Source: Chitinophagaceae bacterium (GTDB lineage Bacteria; Bacteroidota; Bacteroidia; Chitinophagales; Chitinophagaceae). From it: a stretch of 64,000 nucleotides of DNA. Below, piece after piece: positions 31,791 through 40,260 of the stretch. Both the position numbers and the translations under genes were made by a program. Numbering within the stretch: the first letter of the stretch is position 1; every line of letters starts with the position of its first letter. The stretch lies in NCBI GenBank assembly GCA_016721385.1, contig JADKIE010000011.1:124001-188000 (forward strand), in the 5' to 3' direction. The notes under the pieces were generated by a model that was not told the DNA's origin, made no database searches, and was given only the letters and a program-made list of their open reading frames with translations.

Positions 31791-31819
31791 CACTCCAAAT
31801 TAAAAAAAGCTCTTTTAAT

Positions 31820-32125
31820 ATGTCACAAAGAATCAGAATAAAATTACAGTCTTACGATCACAACTTAGTAGATAAATCTGCCGAAAAAATCGTTAAAACT
31901 GTACGTAGTACAGGTGCAGTAGTTACCGGACCAATTCCTTTACCTACACACAAAAAGATTTTTACTGTATTACGTAGCCCTCACGTTAATAAAAAAGCAA
32001 GAGAGCAGTTTCAATTGTGTACACACAAGCGATTATTAGATATTTACACCAGCAGCAGCCGTACGGTAGATGCATTAAGTAAGTTAGACTTACCAAGTGG
32101 TGTAGATGTTGAAATCAAAGCATAA
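31820..32125 (+). CDS. rpsJ: Ribosomal protein S10
   Basis: 101 residues, usual length. Part of the 30S head and, as NusE, of the transcription antitermination complex. The opening SQRIRIKLQSYDHNLVDK and the loop GPIPLPTHKK with RSPHVNKKAREQF are typical. It is the first gene of the operon here; the fusA gene that often precedes it in this phylum is 31 kb away, and a promoter stands directly upstream. Confidence 0.98.
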   Translation: MSQRIRIKLQSYDHNLVDKSAEKIVKTVRSTGAVVTGPIPLPTHKKIFTVLRSPHVNKKAREQFQLCTHKRLLDIYTSSSRTVDALSKLDLPSGVDVEIKA

Positions 32126-32131
32126 TGAACT

Positions 32132-32171
32132 CCCTTGTCATCCTGAGCCTAGCGAAGGATCACTTCAAGGG
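32132..32171. repeat. REP-like repeat between rpsJ and rplC
   Basis: CCCTTG and CAAGGG frame GTCATCCTGAGCCTAGCGAA with GGATC, a dispersed intergenic repeat type common in Bacteroidota genomes. ATCCT/AGGAT give an inner stem. It lies in a 131-bp gap inside a ribosomal operon where gaps are otherwise short. Confidence 0.7.
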
Positions 32172-32256
32172 AAGCATTTGCTAAGATCTTAAAAAGAAAA
32201 AAATATGAACATCTAAGTGCCGCAAAACGGTACCGCTGGATAAAAAACAAAATACA

Positions 32257-32874
32257 ATGAAAAGTATTATTGGAAAGAAGGTTGGCATGACCAGCATTTT
32301 CGACACAACGGGTAAGCAAACCGCTGTTACCATCATCGAAGCTGGCCCATGTGTGGTTACACAAAAGAAAACTGTTGAAACAGACGGTTACAATGCTCTT
32401 CAAATAGCATTTGGCGATAAAAAAGAAAAGCACTCTCTGCAATCCGAAGTTGGCCATTTCTCAAAGGCTCAAACATCCCCTAAAAAAGTAGTAAAAGAAA
32501 TACGCAATAGCGAATTAACCCAACAAGTTGGCGAAGCCATCACGGTGGATATTTTTACCGAAGGCGACGACGTAGAAGTTGTTGGTACTACAAAGGGTAA
32601 AGGTTTTCAGGGTGTAGTTAAGCGTCATGGCTTTAGTGGTGTGGGTGAAGCAACCCATGGTCAGCACGATCGTCAAAGAGCGCCGGGTTCTATCGGTAAC
32701 TCATCTGATGCTTCAAGAGTATTTAAAGGAATGCGTATGGCCGGCCGTATGGGTCAAGACAGAGTTACTATGAAAGGGTTAAAAGTTGTAAAGATTTTTC
32801 CCGAAAAAAATTACATACTAATCAGTGGTTCTGTACCGGGTCATAACGGTTCTATCGTTTTAATTCAAAAATAA
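32257..32874 (+). CDS. rplC: Ribosomal protein L3
   Basis: 205 residues. One of the first proteins to bind 23S rRNA, with a long loop reaching the peptidyl transferase centre. The opening GKKVGMTSIFD, the loop THGQHDRQRAPGSIGNSSDA and the block GMRMAGRMGQDRVTMKGLKV are diagnostic. Start ATG is followed by the family-standard MKSIIGKK. Second gene of the operon. Confidence 0.98.
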   Translation: MKSIIGKKVGMTSIFDTTGKQTAVTIIEAGPCVVTQKKTVETDGYNALQIAFGDKKEKHSLQSEVGHFSKAQTSPKKVVKEIRNSELTQQVGEAITVDIFTEGDDVEVVGTTKGKGFQGVVKRHGFSGVGEATHGQHDRQRAPGSIGNSSDASRVFKGMRMAGRMGQDRVTMKGLKVVKIFPEKNYILISGSVPGHNGSIVLIQK

Positions 32875-32909
32875 TTTACTACCGGTTTTATCGGTAAAAA
32901 ATAAACACA

Positions 32910-33542
32910 ATGCAAGTAGAAGTTTTAAATACACAAGGGCAAAAAACAGGAAGAACTGTTGAATTACCGGAAGAAATATTTGGTATAGAGCCTAACGATC
33001 ATGTTATTTACTTAGCGGTAAAACAATACCAGGGTGCACAACGCCAGGGTAACCACAAGGTAAAAACAAGAGCAGAGGTTAAAGGGTCTTCTAAAAAGCT
33101 GCATAAGCAAAAAGGAACCGGTGGTGCCCGTAAAGGTAATTTACGTAATCCTTTGTACAAAGGTGGTGGTACTATATTTGGCCCAAAACCGCATAGCTAC
33201 GATATTAAGTTAAACCGTAAGGTTAAAGATTTAGCTAAAATGAGTGCATTGGCTTATAAAGCAAAAGAAAATGCAATAGTTGTGTTGGAAGATGTGCAAA
33301 TGGAAGCGCCAAAAACAAAAACATTTACAGGTATATTAAACAGCTTAAACCTTAGCGGTAAAAAAACATTATTTGTTATACCTGAGTATAACGATAACTT
33401 ATACCTGAGCTTACGCAATGTGCCAAAAGTAAATGGTACTTTATTAAGCGATTTAAATACCTATGATATTATTAATGCAAACGTATTAGTATTAACAGAA
33501 AGTGCAGCAAAAATATTTTCTGCAAACGAAGCTGAAGCATAA
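32910..33542 (+). CDS. rplD: Ribosomal protein L4
   Basis: 210 residues. Globular domain on the 50S surface with a long loop that lines the peptide exit tunnel; the loop is seen as KGSSKKLHKQKGTGGARKGN followed by a GGGTIFGPKPHSY segment. In other bacteria L4 also represses its own operon; no leader structure for that is visible here. Intact frame. Confidence 0.98.
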   Translation: MQVEVLNTQGQKTGRTVELPEEIFGIEPNDHVIYLAVKQYQGAQRQGNHKVKTRAEVKGSSKKLHKQKGTGGARKGNLRNPLYKGGGTIFGPKPHSYDIKLNRKVKDLAKMSALAYKAKENAIVVLEDVQMEAPKTKTFTGILNSLNLSGKKTLFVIPEYNDNLYLSLRNVPKVNGTLLSDLNTYDIINANVLVLTESAAKIFSANEAEA

Positions 33543-33567
33543 TTAATAACAAACAAATTTAGAAGAC

Positions 33568-33870
33568 ATGAAAGCGTCTGATGTATTAATAAAGCCAATT
33601 TTATCTGAAAAGGCAAATAAGCAAACCGAAAAAATGAATCGCTATTCATTTGTGGTAGATAAAAAGGCAAACAAATTGGAAATTAAGAAAGCTGTAGAAA
33701 CTTTTTACGGCGTTCAGGTACAGGAAGTGAATACTATAAATGTTCCTTCAAAAGCCAAATCTAAATATACAAAAGCCGGATATATTGTAGGCCGTAAGCC
33801 TGCCAAGAAAAAGGCAATTGTAACTGTTGCACAAGGCGAAACTATTGATTTGTACAGCAGCGGAGTATAA
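33568..33870 (+). CDS. rplW: Ribosomal protein L23
   Basis: 100 residues. Sits at the tunnel exit and docks trigger factor and the signal recognition particle. Motifs: VLIKPILSEKANKQTEK at the start and the tail loop PSKAKSKYTKAGYIVGRKPA. Begins 25 bases after rplD. Confidence 0.98.
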   Translation: MKASDVLIKPILSEKANKQTEKMNRYSFVVDKKANKLEIKKAVETFYGVQVQEVNTINVPSKAKSKYTKAGYIVGRKPAKKKAIVTVAQGETIDLYSSGV

Positions 33871-33933
33871 TACAAAAATTAACATGAATGGTGGTCAGCA
33901 CCGCAAAGTTTTGACAAATAAAAGAAATTAAAA

Positions 33934-34773
33934 ATGGCACTTAGAAAATACAAACCCACAACTGCCGGTACTCGTTGGAGAATTGGCAATGCATATGCAG
34001 AGGTAACTACCAATGTACCGGAAAAATCTTTGCTTGAAAAGCAAAAAAACACAGCCGGACGTAATGCTCAGGGGCACAGATCTATGCGTTACATGGGTGG
34101 TGGTAACAAAACAATGTACCGTTTGGTAGATTTTAAAAGAAACAAAAAAGACATACCGGCTGTAGTAAAAACTATTGAGTACGATCCAAACCGTACTGCA
34201 TTTATTGCACTAATAGCTTTTGCAGATGGTGAAAAAAGATACATGTTGGCTCCGCAAGGTTTACAAGTAGGGCAAACAGTTTTAAGCGGCGATGCAGTGG
34301 CTCCTGAATTAGGAAATGCCTTAATGATGAAGAACATGCCTTTAGGTACTAATGTTCACAACATTGAAATGCAACCGGGCCAGGGTGGTAAATTGGTACG
34401 TAGTGCCGGTACATCTGCTCAGTTAAGTAACAAAGAAGAAAAATACGCAGTACTTAAAATGCCAAGCGGCGAGTTAAGAAAAGTATTAATTAACTGTTAT
34501 GCAACTGTTGGTGTGGTAAGCAATAGCGATCATAATTTGGAAAGCATGGGTAAAGCCGGCCGTAATCGCTGGAAAGGTGTACGCCCTCGTACAAGAGCTG
34601 TAGCCATGAACCCGGTAGATCATCCGATGGGTGGTGGTGAAGGTAGAGCAAGTGGTGGTCATCCACGTAGCCGTACAGGTAAATACGCAAAAGGCGAAAT
34701 TACCCGTACAAGAGGAAAAGGATCTGATAAAATGATCATTCAGAGAAGGAACGGAAAGAAATTAAGTAAGTAA
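33934..34773 (+). CDS. rplB: Ribosomal protein L2
   Basis: 279 residues, full length. Needed for subunit joining and peptidyl transfer. It shows ALRKYKPTTAGTRWRIG at the N-terminus, the central YDPNRTAFIALI, and the invariant NPVDHPMGGGEGRASGGHPR near the C-terminus containing the conserved His. The 99-bp gap that follows contains short AT-rich repeats. Confidence 0.98.
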   Translation: MALRKYKPTTAGTRWRIGNAYAEVTTNVPEKSLLEKQKNTAGRNAQGHRSMRYMGGGNKTMYRLVDFKRNKKDIPAVVKTIEYDPNRTAFIALIAFADGEKRYMLAPQGLQVGQTVLSGDAVAPELGNALMMKNMPLGTNVHNIEMQPGQGGKLVRSAGTSAQLSNKEEKYAVLKMPSGELRKVLINCYATVGVVSNSDHNLESMGKAGRNRWKGVRPRTRAVAMNPVDHPMGGGEGRASGGHPRSRTGKYAKGEITRTRGKGSDKMIIQRRNGKKLSK

Positions 34774-34813
34774 AAATCAGTTAAAATGGTTAGGCTTTGC
34801 CTGACAAATAAAC

Positions 34814-34862
34814 AAGATTGAAAATTTAAGATTGTAAAATCATAAATCGTAAATCACAAATT
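34814..34862. repeat. AT-rich spacer repeats between rplB and rpsS
   Basis: Reiterations such as GATTGAAAATTTAAGATTG and AAATCATAAATCGTAAATCA fill the gap. They resemble the short reiterated intergenic spacers elsewhere in this operon, not coding DNA. Confidence 0.55.
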
Positions 34863-34872
34863 AAAAATAAAC

Positions 34873-35145
34873 ATGGCTCGTTCGTTAAAAAAAGGTCCTT
34901 ATATCGAAGCTAAACTGGAAGCAAAAGTTTTAGCAATGGTAGAGGGAAAATCTAAAAAAGGTGTTATCAAAACATGGAGCAGAAGAAGCACCATTACACC
35001 GGATTTTGTAGGTCAAACATTTGCAGTACATAACGGCAATAAATTTATTCCGGTTTATGTAACAGAATTTATGGTAGGCCATAAATTAGGTGAATTTGCA
35101 CCAACAAGAAACTTTAGAGGTCACTCAAGTAAAAAAATATCATAA
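34873..35145 (+). CDS. rpsS: Ribosomal protein S19
   Basis: 90 residues. Binds 16S rRNA with S13 in the 30S head near the A-site finger. Starts ARSLKKGPYIEAKLEAKV, contains TWSRRSTITPDFVGQTFAVH and ends with FAPTRNFRGHSSKK, all family hallmarks. Intact. Confidence 0.98.
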   Translation: MARSLKKGPYIEAKLEAKVLAMVEGKSKKGVIKTWSRRSTITPDFVGQTFAVHNGNKFIPVYVTEFMVGHKLGEFAPTRNFRGHSSKKIS

Positions 35146-35147
35146 TT

Positions 35148-35182
35148 GAATATTAAATATTCGATCTAAAATATTAAATATA
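35148..35182. repeat. AT-rich spacer repeat between rpsS and rplV
   Basis: AATATTAAATATTCGATCTA followed by a second AATATTAAATAT copy; two near-identical 12-base units in a 40-bp gap. Confidence 0.5.
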
Positions 35183-35185
35183 AAA

Positions 35186-35533
35186 ATGGAAGCAGTAGCA
35201 AAATTGAACAATTACCCCACATCGCCTCGTAAAATGCGTTTACTGGCCGATTTAATACGTGGTATGGAAGTAGAAAAAGCAATGGCTGTATTGGAGCATA
35301 ATCCTAAACATCCTGCAGTTCCACTTCGTAAATTGGTAATGAGCGCCACCAGTAACTGGAAACAAAAAAACGAAGGCGGCGATGAAAGTGCATTAGTTGT
35401 AAAAACAATTTTTGTAGATGGAGCAAGAGTGATAAAGCGTATGCGTCCGGCACCACAGGGTCGTGGTTACAGAGTACGTAAACGCAGTAATCATGTAACA
35501 GTAATAGTAGATAGCAAAGCAATTAAAAATTAA
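35186..35533 (+). CDS. rplV: Ribosomal protein L22
   Basis: 115 residues. Its beta-hairpin lines the exit tunnel where macrolides bind. Seen: NYPTSPRKMRLLADLIRGME at the N-terminus and the hairpin with RMRPAPQGRGYRVRKRSNH near the C-terminus. Intact frame, 24 bases before rpsC. Confidence 0.98.
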   Translation: MEAVAKLNNYPTSPRKMRLLADLIRGMEVEKAMAVLEHNPKHPAVPLRKLVMSATSNWKQKNEGGDESALVVKTIFVDGARVIKRMRPAPQGRGYRVRKRSNHVTVIVDSKAIKN

Positions 35534-35557
35534 TAACAAACGATTTAATAATACACA

Positions 35558-36325
35558 ATGGGTCAAAAAGTAAATCCGATAGGCGCCAGATTAGGCATAA
35601 CCCGTGGTTGGGACAGTAACTGGTACGCCAGCAAAAAGGATTATGCAAGCAAATTGGTAGAAGATAATAAAATCAGAAACTACCTGAATGCCCGTATTAA
35701 CAAGGGAGGCATAGCCAAAATTGTTATTGAGCGTACGCTTAATAAATTAATTGTAACCATACATACTTCTAAGCCGGGTATTATTATTGGTAAAGGCGGT
35801 GGAGAGGTTGACAGAATTAAAGAAGAGTTGAAAAAATTATGTGGTAAAGATGATGTGCAGATCAACATTCTTGAAATCCGTCGTCCGGAGTTGGATGCAG
35901 CAATCGTAGCAGATACCATTGCCCGTCAGTTAGAAAATCGTATCAACTATAAAAGAGCCATTAAAATGGCAATAGCTTCAGCATTAGGTATGGGTGCCGA
36001 GGGAATTAAAGTAAAATGTGGTGGTCGTTTGGGCGGTGCAGAGATTGCACGTAGCGAAGAAATTAAACAAGGACGTACACCATTGCATACGTTACGTATG
36101 GATATTGATTATGCGAATGTATTTGCATTAACAGTATATGGTAAAATAGGTATTAAAGTATGGATTTGTAAAGGAGAGGTTTTAGGAAAAAGAGACTTAA
36201 ATCCAAACATTATACCAGGTGGCGGTAAAGAAGGTGGCGAAAGACAAGGTGGATTTGACAGAAGAGATGACAGAGGCGGAGATAGAAGAGGCGGCGGAAA
36301 CAGAGGCGGCGGAAGAAGAAACTAA
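35558..36325 (+). CDS. rpsC: Ribosomal protein S3 with Gly/Arg-rich tail
   Basis: 255 residues. mRNA-entry helicase-like protein of the 30S head. The KH domain carries GIIIGKGGGEVDRIKEELKK, and the C-terminal S3 domain has GRLGGAEIARSEEIKQGRTP and LHTLRMDIDYA. After residue 220 comes a low-complexity tail rich in Gly, Arg and Asp with RGG steps (DRRGGGNRGGGRRN at the very end), longer than in the Escherichia coli protein. The tail is in frame and its DNA is unusually G-rich. Confidence 0.98.
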   Translation: MGQKVNPIGARLGITRGWDSNWYASKKDYASKLVEDNKIRNYLNARINKGGIAKIVIERTLNKLIVTIHTSKPGIIIGKGGGEVDRIKEELKKLCGKDDVQINILEIRRPELDAAIVADTIARQLENRINYKRAIKMAIASALGMGAEGIKVKCGGRLGGAEIARSEEIKQGRTPLHTLRMDIDYANVFALTVYGKIGIKVWICKGEVLGKRDLNPNIIPGGGKEGGERQGGFDRRDDRGGDRRGGGNRGGGRRN

Positions 36326-36398
36326 TAAATTTTCGGGAATACCGAAAAAGCAACAAATTATTGATTTAACAACCGGAAACAGTAAATAGTAACAAACT

Positions 36399-36818
36399 AT
36401 GTTATCACCAAAAAGAGTAAAACACAGAAAAACGCAAAAGGGCAAAATGAAGGGCGACACTAAACGTGGTGCAACTTTAGCCTTTGGTACATTTGGTTTA
36501 AAAGCTTTAGATAGCGTTTGGCTAACTAATCGTCAAATTGAAAGTGCTCGTCAGGCAATGACTCGTAGTATGAAAAGAGAAGGAAATGTATGGATTAGAG
36601 TTTTCCCTGATAAGCCAATAACCAAAAAACCTGCAGAGATAAGGATGGGTAAAGGTAAAGGTAATCCGGAAGGATGGGCTGCAATTGTACAACCCGGCCG
36701 TATTTTATTTGAAGCAGATGGTGTACCAATGCAGGTAGCTAAAGAAGCATTTGCTTTGGCAGCACAAAAATTACCAATCCTTACAAAGTTTGTGATTCGT
36801 CACGACTATCAGGCGTAA
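36399..36818 (+). CDS. rplP: Ribosomal protein L16
   Basis: 139 residues. Binds 23S rRNA near the A-site tRNA elbow. Opens MLSPKRVKHRKTQKGKMKG and has RIFPDKPITKKPAEIRMGKG-type sequence (here VFPDKPITKKP) followed by KGNPEGWAAIVQPGRILFE. Intact. Confidence 0.98.
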   Translation: MLSPKRVKHRKTQKGKMKGDTKRGATLAFGTFGLKALDSVWLTNRQIESARQAMTRSMKREGNVWIRVFPDKPITKKPAEIRMGKGKGNPEGWAAIVQPGRILFEADGVPMQVAKEAFALAAQKLPILTKFVIRHDYQA

Positions 36819-36849
36819 AAGAAATTTTGAACTATTCAATAAGAATACA

Positions 36850-37059
36850 ATGTCAAAGAAAGTAGATTTTATAAAAAGTATCGGCTCATTAGAAATAGCT
36901 GATTTGCAGGCAAGAATCAATGAAGATGAATTGCGTATGAAAAAATTAACATTTGCTCATGCTATTTCTCCTTTAGAGAATCCGCAAAGCATTCGCACTC
37001 TCAGAAGAGATATTGCCCGTTTAAAAACTGCATTAAGAAAAAAACAATTAGGGTTTTAA
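36850..37059 (+). CDS. rpmC: Ribosomal protein L29
   Basis: 69 residues, two long helices near the tunnel exit beside L23. The end carries the family signature NPQSIRTLRRDIARLKTAL. Short gaps on both sides confirm operon membership. Confidence 0.97.
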   Translation: MSKKVDFIKSIGSLEIADLQARINEDELRMKKLTFAHAISPLENPQSIRTLRRDIARLKTALRKKQLGF

Positions 37060-37080
37060 TAACCATAAAAAGTAGCAACA

Positions 37081-37338
37081 ATGGCTGAAAGAAATTTAAG
37101 AAAAACAAAATTAGGTATAGTATCCAGCAATAAAATGGATAAAACTATTACTGTAAATGTAGAAAGGAAAGTAAAACATCCTTTGTACGGTAAATTCGTT
37201 AAAAAAACTACCAAGTTTCATGCTCATGACGAAAAAAATGAGTGCAGCATTGGCGATACAGTAAAAATTATGGAAAGCCGTCCTTTAAGTAAAACAAAGA
37301 GATGGAGATTGGTAGAAGTGGTTGAAAAAGTGAAATAA
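37081..37338 (+). CDS. rpsQ: Ribosomal protein S17
   Basis: 85 residues, OB-fold protein that binds 16S rRNA early in 30S assembly. Motifs: KTKLGIVSSNKMDKTITVNV, KHPLYGKFVKKTTKFHAHDE and the closing ESRPLSKTKRWRLVEVVEK. Intact. Confidence 0.98.
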   Translation: MAERNLRKTKLGIVSSNKMDKTITVNVERKVKHPLYGKFVKKTTKFHAHDEKNECSIGDTVKIMESRPLSKTKRWRLVEVVEKVK

Positions 37339-37343
37339 AATTT

Positions 37344-37377
37344 AGTACTAAGTACTAAGTACTTTGTACTAAGTACT
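37344..37377. repeat. AGTACT repeats between rpsQ and rplN
   Basis: The self-complementary hexamer AGTACT occurs three times at 9-base... spacing as AGTACTAAGTACTAAGTACT, then TTGTACTAAGTACT. The stretch can fold on itself in single-stranded form in several registers. It occupies most of the 55-bp gap. Confidence 0.75.
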
Positions 37378-37393
37378 CAAAAAGTTAAATAAA

Positions 37394-37762
37394 ATGATTC
37401 AGCAAGAAAGTAGACTAAACGTAGCAGACAACAGCGGTGCAAAGCAGGTATTGTGTATTAGGGTGTTGGGTAATAGCGGACAAGATTACGCTAAAATCGG
37501 CGATAAAATTGTTGTAACTGTAAAAGATGCTATGCCAGCCGGCGGTATAAAAAAAGGAACGGTAAGCAAAGCTGTTATTGTACGTACTACAAACAAGTTA
37601 CGTCGTAAAGATGGTTCTTACATCCGTTTTGATGATAACGCAGTTGTATTATTAAACAACTCTGATGAACCCAGAGGTACACGTATTTTTGGGCCAGTAG
37701 CCAGAGAGTTAAGAGATAAAGGATACATGAAAATTATTTCATTGGCTCCGGAAGTATTATAA
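37394..37762 (+). CDS. rplN: Ribosomal protein L14
   Basis: 122 residues. Forms an intersubunit bridge to 16S helix 44 and is the RsfS silencing-factor site. Opens MIQQESRLNVADNSGAKQVL, has GTVSKAVIVRTTNKLRRKDG and ends with FGPVARELRDKGYMKIISLA. Intact. Confidence 0.98.
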   Translation: MIQQESRLNVADNSGAKQVLCIRVLGNSGQDYAKIGDKIVVTVKDAMPAGGIKKGTVSKAVIVRTTNKLRRKDGSYIRFDDNAVVLLNNSDEPRGTRIFGPVARELRDKGYMKIISLAPEVL

Positions 37763-37840
37763 AAAGTAAAAATAAAAAGTAAAAAATAAAAAGCGGGAGT
37801 AAATCAGTTTTGACTTTTGACTTTTAATTTTTGACTTTAC
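37761..37840. repeat. A-rich/T-rich inverted spacer between rplN and rplX
   Basis: An A-rich arm of reiterated AAAAAGTAAAAATA-type units (37761-37792) is followed after a short GC-richer loop by a T-rich arm TTTTGACTTTTGACTTTTAA and TTTTTGACTTT (37808-37837) that is close to its reverse complement. The RNA could form a long weak hairpin within the operon. Confidence 0.65.
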
Positions 37841-37854
37841 AAAGCAAAATAAAA

Positions 37855-38193
37855 ATGAGTACAAGATTTAAACCAAAATTCAACATCAAAAAAGGCGATA
37901 CAGTAGTAGTAATTACTGGCGAAGATAAGGATGTAAAGAAGCCTCGTAAAGTGTTAGAAGTTATTTTGGAAAAAGGACGTGTTTTAGTTGAAGGAGTAAA
38001 CATCATTACTAAACACACTAAACCTACTGCACAAAATACAAAAGGCGGTATTATTAAAAAAGAAGCTCCAATTGCAATTAGTAATGTAATGCTTTGGGAC
38101 GCTAAAGCCGGCGCTGCTACAAAAGCAAAACGCACCAGAGAAAACGGTAAATTAGTCAGAATCGCAAAAAAATCAGGGGAGGTAATTAAATAA
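37855..38193 (+). CDS. rplX: Ribosomal protein L24
   Basis: 112 residues. Assembly initiator of the 50S subunit with a KOW motif (KKGDTVVVITGEDKDVKKP). I start at the ATG at 37855 (STRFKPKFNIKKGD); an upstream start codon would add eight residues encoded by the T-rich spacer. Ends VRIAKKSGEVIK. The stop overlaps the rplE start (TAATG). Confidence 0.96.
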   Translation: MSTRFKPKFNIKKGDTVVVITGEDKDVKKPRKVLEVILEKGRVLVEGVNIITKHTKPTAQNTKGGIIKKEAPIAISNVMLWDAKAGAATKAKRTRENGKLVRIAKKSGEVIK

Positions 38194-38758
38194 TGAGCAC
38201 AACAACCAATACTGCGAGATTAGCAGATAAGTATAAAGCAGAAGTTGTACCTGCTTTAATGAAGAAATTCAGTTATAAAACTGTAATGCAGGCCCCAAGG
38301 CTTACTAAAATATGCCTTAACCGTGGCGTTAATGGCGCAGTTAACGATAAAAAGTTAATTGATATTGCAGTGGAAGAGCTAAGTAACATTACAGGTCAAA
38401 AAGCAATGGCTACTTTATCTAAAAAGATATCTCCAACTTTAAATTACGTAAGGCTATGCCAATTGGTGCAAGAGTTACTTTACGTGGTGTAAAAATGTAC
38501 GAGTTTTTAGATAGATTGGTTTCTGTATCGTTACCACGTGTACGTGATTTTAAAGGAATTAACGATAAAGCATTTGATGGCAGAGGTAACTATACATTAG
38601 GTGTTACCGAGCAAATCATTTTTCCTGAAATTGATATTGATAAGGTAAATAAAATTACCGGTATGGATATCACTTTTGTAACAACCGCAAATACCAATGA
38701 AGAGGCGTTTGAATTGTTGAAAGAATTAGGTATGCCATTTAAAAACATTAAAAAGTAA
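38193..38758 (+). CDS. rplE: Ribosomal protein L5 (one frameshift)
   Basis: About 188 residues. Binds 5S rRNA and contacts the P-site tRNA. The first frame carries YKTVMQAPRLTKICLNRGVN and ends early; the second carries MPIGARVTLRGVKMYEFLDR, YTLGVTEQIIFPEID and MDITFVTTANTNEEA. The break is near 38432, where one missing base before AACTTTAAATTACG restores the family sequence NFKLRKAMPIGAR. Essential single-copy gene, so a sequencing error. Confidence 0.94.
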
Positions 38759-38773
38759 AAACTTAAATAAAAC

Positions 38774-39044
38774 ATGGCAAAAAAATCAATTGAAGCGTAA
38801 GGCAAAGAAAACGTGAAGTAATGGTAGCTAAATATGCTGAAAAAGAGCGGCATTAAAAGCAGCCGGCGACTATGCAGCTTTGGATTTATTACCAAAAAAT
38901 GCATCTCCGGTACGATTAAAAAATCGTTGCCAGTTAACCGGCCGTCCAAGAGGATACATGAGGCATTTTGGCTTAAGCAGAAACATGTTTAGAGACATGG
39001 CTTTGCAAGGTAAAATACCGGGTGTAAAAAAAGCCAGCTGGTAA
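38774..39044 (+). CDS. rpsN: Ribosomal protein S14 (two frameshifts)
   Basis: About 89 residues, 30S head protein. Found by reading across frames: MAKKSIEA, then QRQREVMVAKYAEK, then ALKAAGDYAALDLLPKNASP, RLKNRCQLTGRPRGYMRHFG and NMFRDMALQGKIPGVKKASW. Breaks lie near 38797 and 38850. It is the zinc-free (C-minus) form: the paired CxxC motifs of the short zinc type are absent. Position between rplE and rpsH is the standard one. Confidence 0.92.
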
Positions 39045-39187
39045 GAGCTAAAATCGATACTGGATGCCAGATATTAGATAGGGGCTTAAAGTTTATGGCC
39101 TATCGAGTTTCAAAAATCAAGTATCAAATATCCAGAAGGGATATCGCATTGTAAAAAAAATATTTTAATTAATTAACTAACATAACA

Positions 39188-39586
39188 ATGGTTACTGATC
39201 CAATTGCAGATTATTTAACAAGAATTCGTAACGCTCAAATGGCTAACCACCGTATTGTGGAAATACCTGCCAGCAATTTAAAAAAGCGTATTACCGAAAT
39301 TTTGTACGATAAAGGATATATTCTTAAATACAAATTTGAAGAAGATAAAAAACAAGGTGTAATTAAAATAGCATTAAAATACGATGCTGTTTCTAAATTA
39401 CCTGTAATTCAAAGCTTAGAAAGAGTAAGCCGTCCGGGTTTACGTACGTATGCTAAGCCGGAAGAATTTAAACGTGTTAAAAACGGTTTGGGTGTAGCAA
39501 TTATCTCAACATCTAAAGGTGTTATGACAGATAAGGAAGCAAAAGCTCAAAACGTAGGCGGTGAGGTATTGTGTAATATTTATTAA
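39188..39586 (+). CDS. rpsH: Ribosomal protein S8
   Basis: 132 residues. Binds the central domain of 16S rRNA and in other bacteria represses the spc operon. Opens TDPIADYLTRIRNAQMANHR and ends LGVAIISTSKGVMTDKEAKA plus GGEVLCNIY. Intact. A 143-bp AT-rich spacer with no gene precedes it. Confidence 0.98.
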   Translation: MVTDPIADYLTRIRNAQMANHRIVEIPASNLKKRITEILYDKGYILKYKFEEDKKQGVIKIALKYDAVSKLPVIQSLERVSRPGLRTYAKPEEFKRVKNGLGVAIISTSKGVMTDKEAKAQNVGGEVLCNIY

Positions 39587-39661
39587 TAAGTAAAAAACGT
39601 TTCTAATACATTAAGCCCAACCTATAGGAGGCTGATCGGTTAGAGATAAAAATAAAAAACT

Positions 39662-40215
39662 ATGTCACGTATAGGTAAAAAGCCGGTAGAAATTCCAAGT
39701 GGTGTTACCATCACTTTAGGGAAAGATAATGTAGTAACCGTAAAAGGAGCTAAAGGCGAATTAAAACAGGCAATTGATAGAGATATCATTGTAGAAATTA
39801 AAGACAATACTGTTGAGTTTAAAAGACCAACAGATCAAATACGCCACAGAGCAATGCATGGTTTGTATCGTTCTTTAATAGGCAACATGGTAAAAGGTGT
39901 TACCGAAGGATTTACTAAACAATTAGAGTTGGTGGGTGTGGGTTATAAAGCAGCAAACCAAGGTAATTTGTTAGACTTAGCCTTAGGTTATTCTCATAAC
40001 ATTTGCTAGAAGTGCCTAAAGAATTAACCGTAGCTACTGAGCAGCAAAAAGGGCAAAATCCTATCATAACTTTAACCAGTGTTGATAAGCAATTGCTTGG
40101 TCAGGTTTGTGCCAAAATAAGAAGCTTACGTAAGCCGGAACCATACAAGGGTAAAGGTGTTAAGTTTGTAGGTGAAGTATTAAGAAGAAAAGCAGGTAAA
40201 TCGGCAGGTAAGTAA
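39662..40215 (+). CDS. rplF: Ribosomal protein L6 (one frameshift)
   Basis: About 184 residues, near the sarcin-ricin loop and factor-binding site. First frame: MSRIGKKPVEIPSGVTITL through LLDLALGYSHNI; second frame: LEVPKELTVATEQQKGQNPI and IRSLRKPEPYKGKGVKFVGE. The break is at about 39998 (CATTTGCTAG), where one base is missing. Two copies of the L6 fold are present as usual. Confidence 0.94.
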
Positions 40216-40260
40216 TTTAAGAATAGATGTTATAAGAAGTTGATATAAAATTCACATTAC

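Larger units (their letters stand above)
31215..31819. other. 605-bp divergent gap between hsdR and rpsJ
   Basis: Holds the dispersed repeat, the 11-bp repeats and the rpsJ promoter listed separately. Between 31450 and 31740 I see AT-rich sequence with no convincing gene; a minus-strand 76-codon frame there overlaps the 11-bp repeats and shows no family features. Confidence 0.6.
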
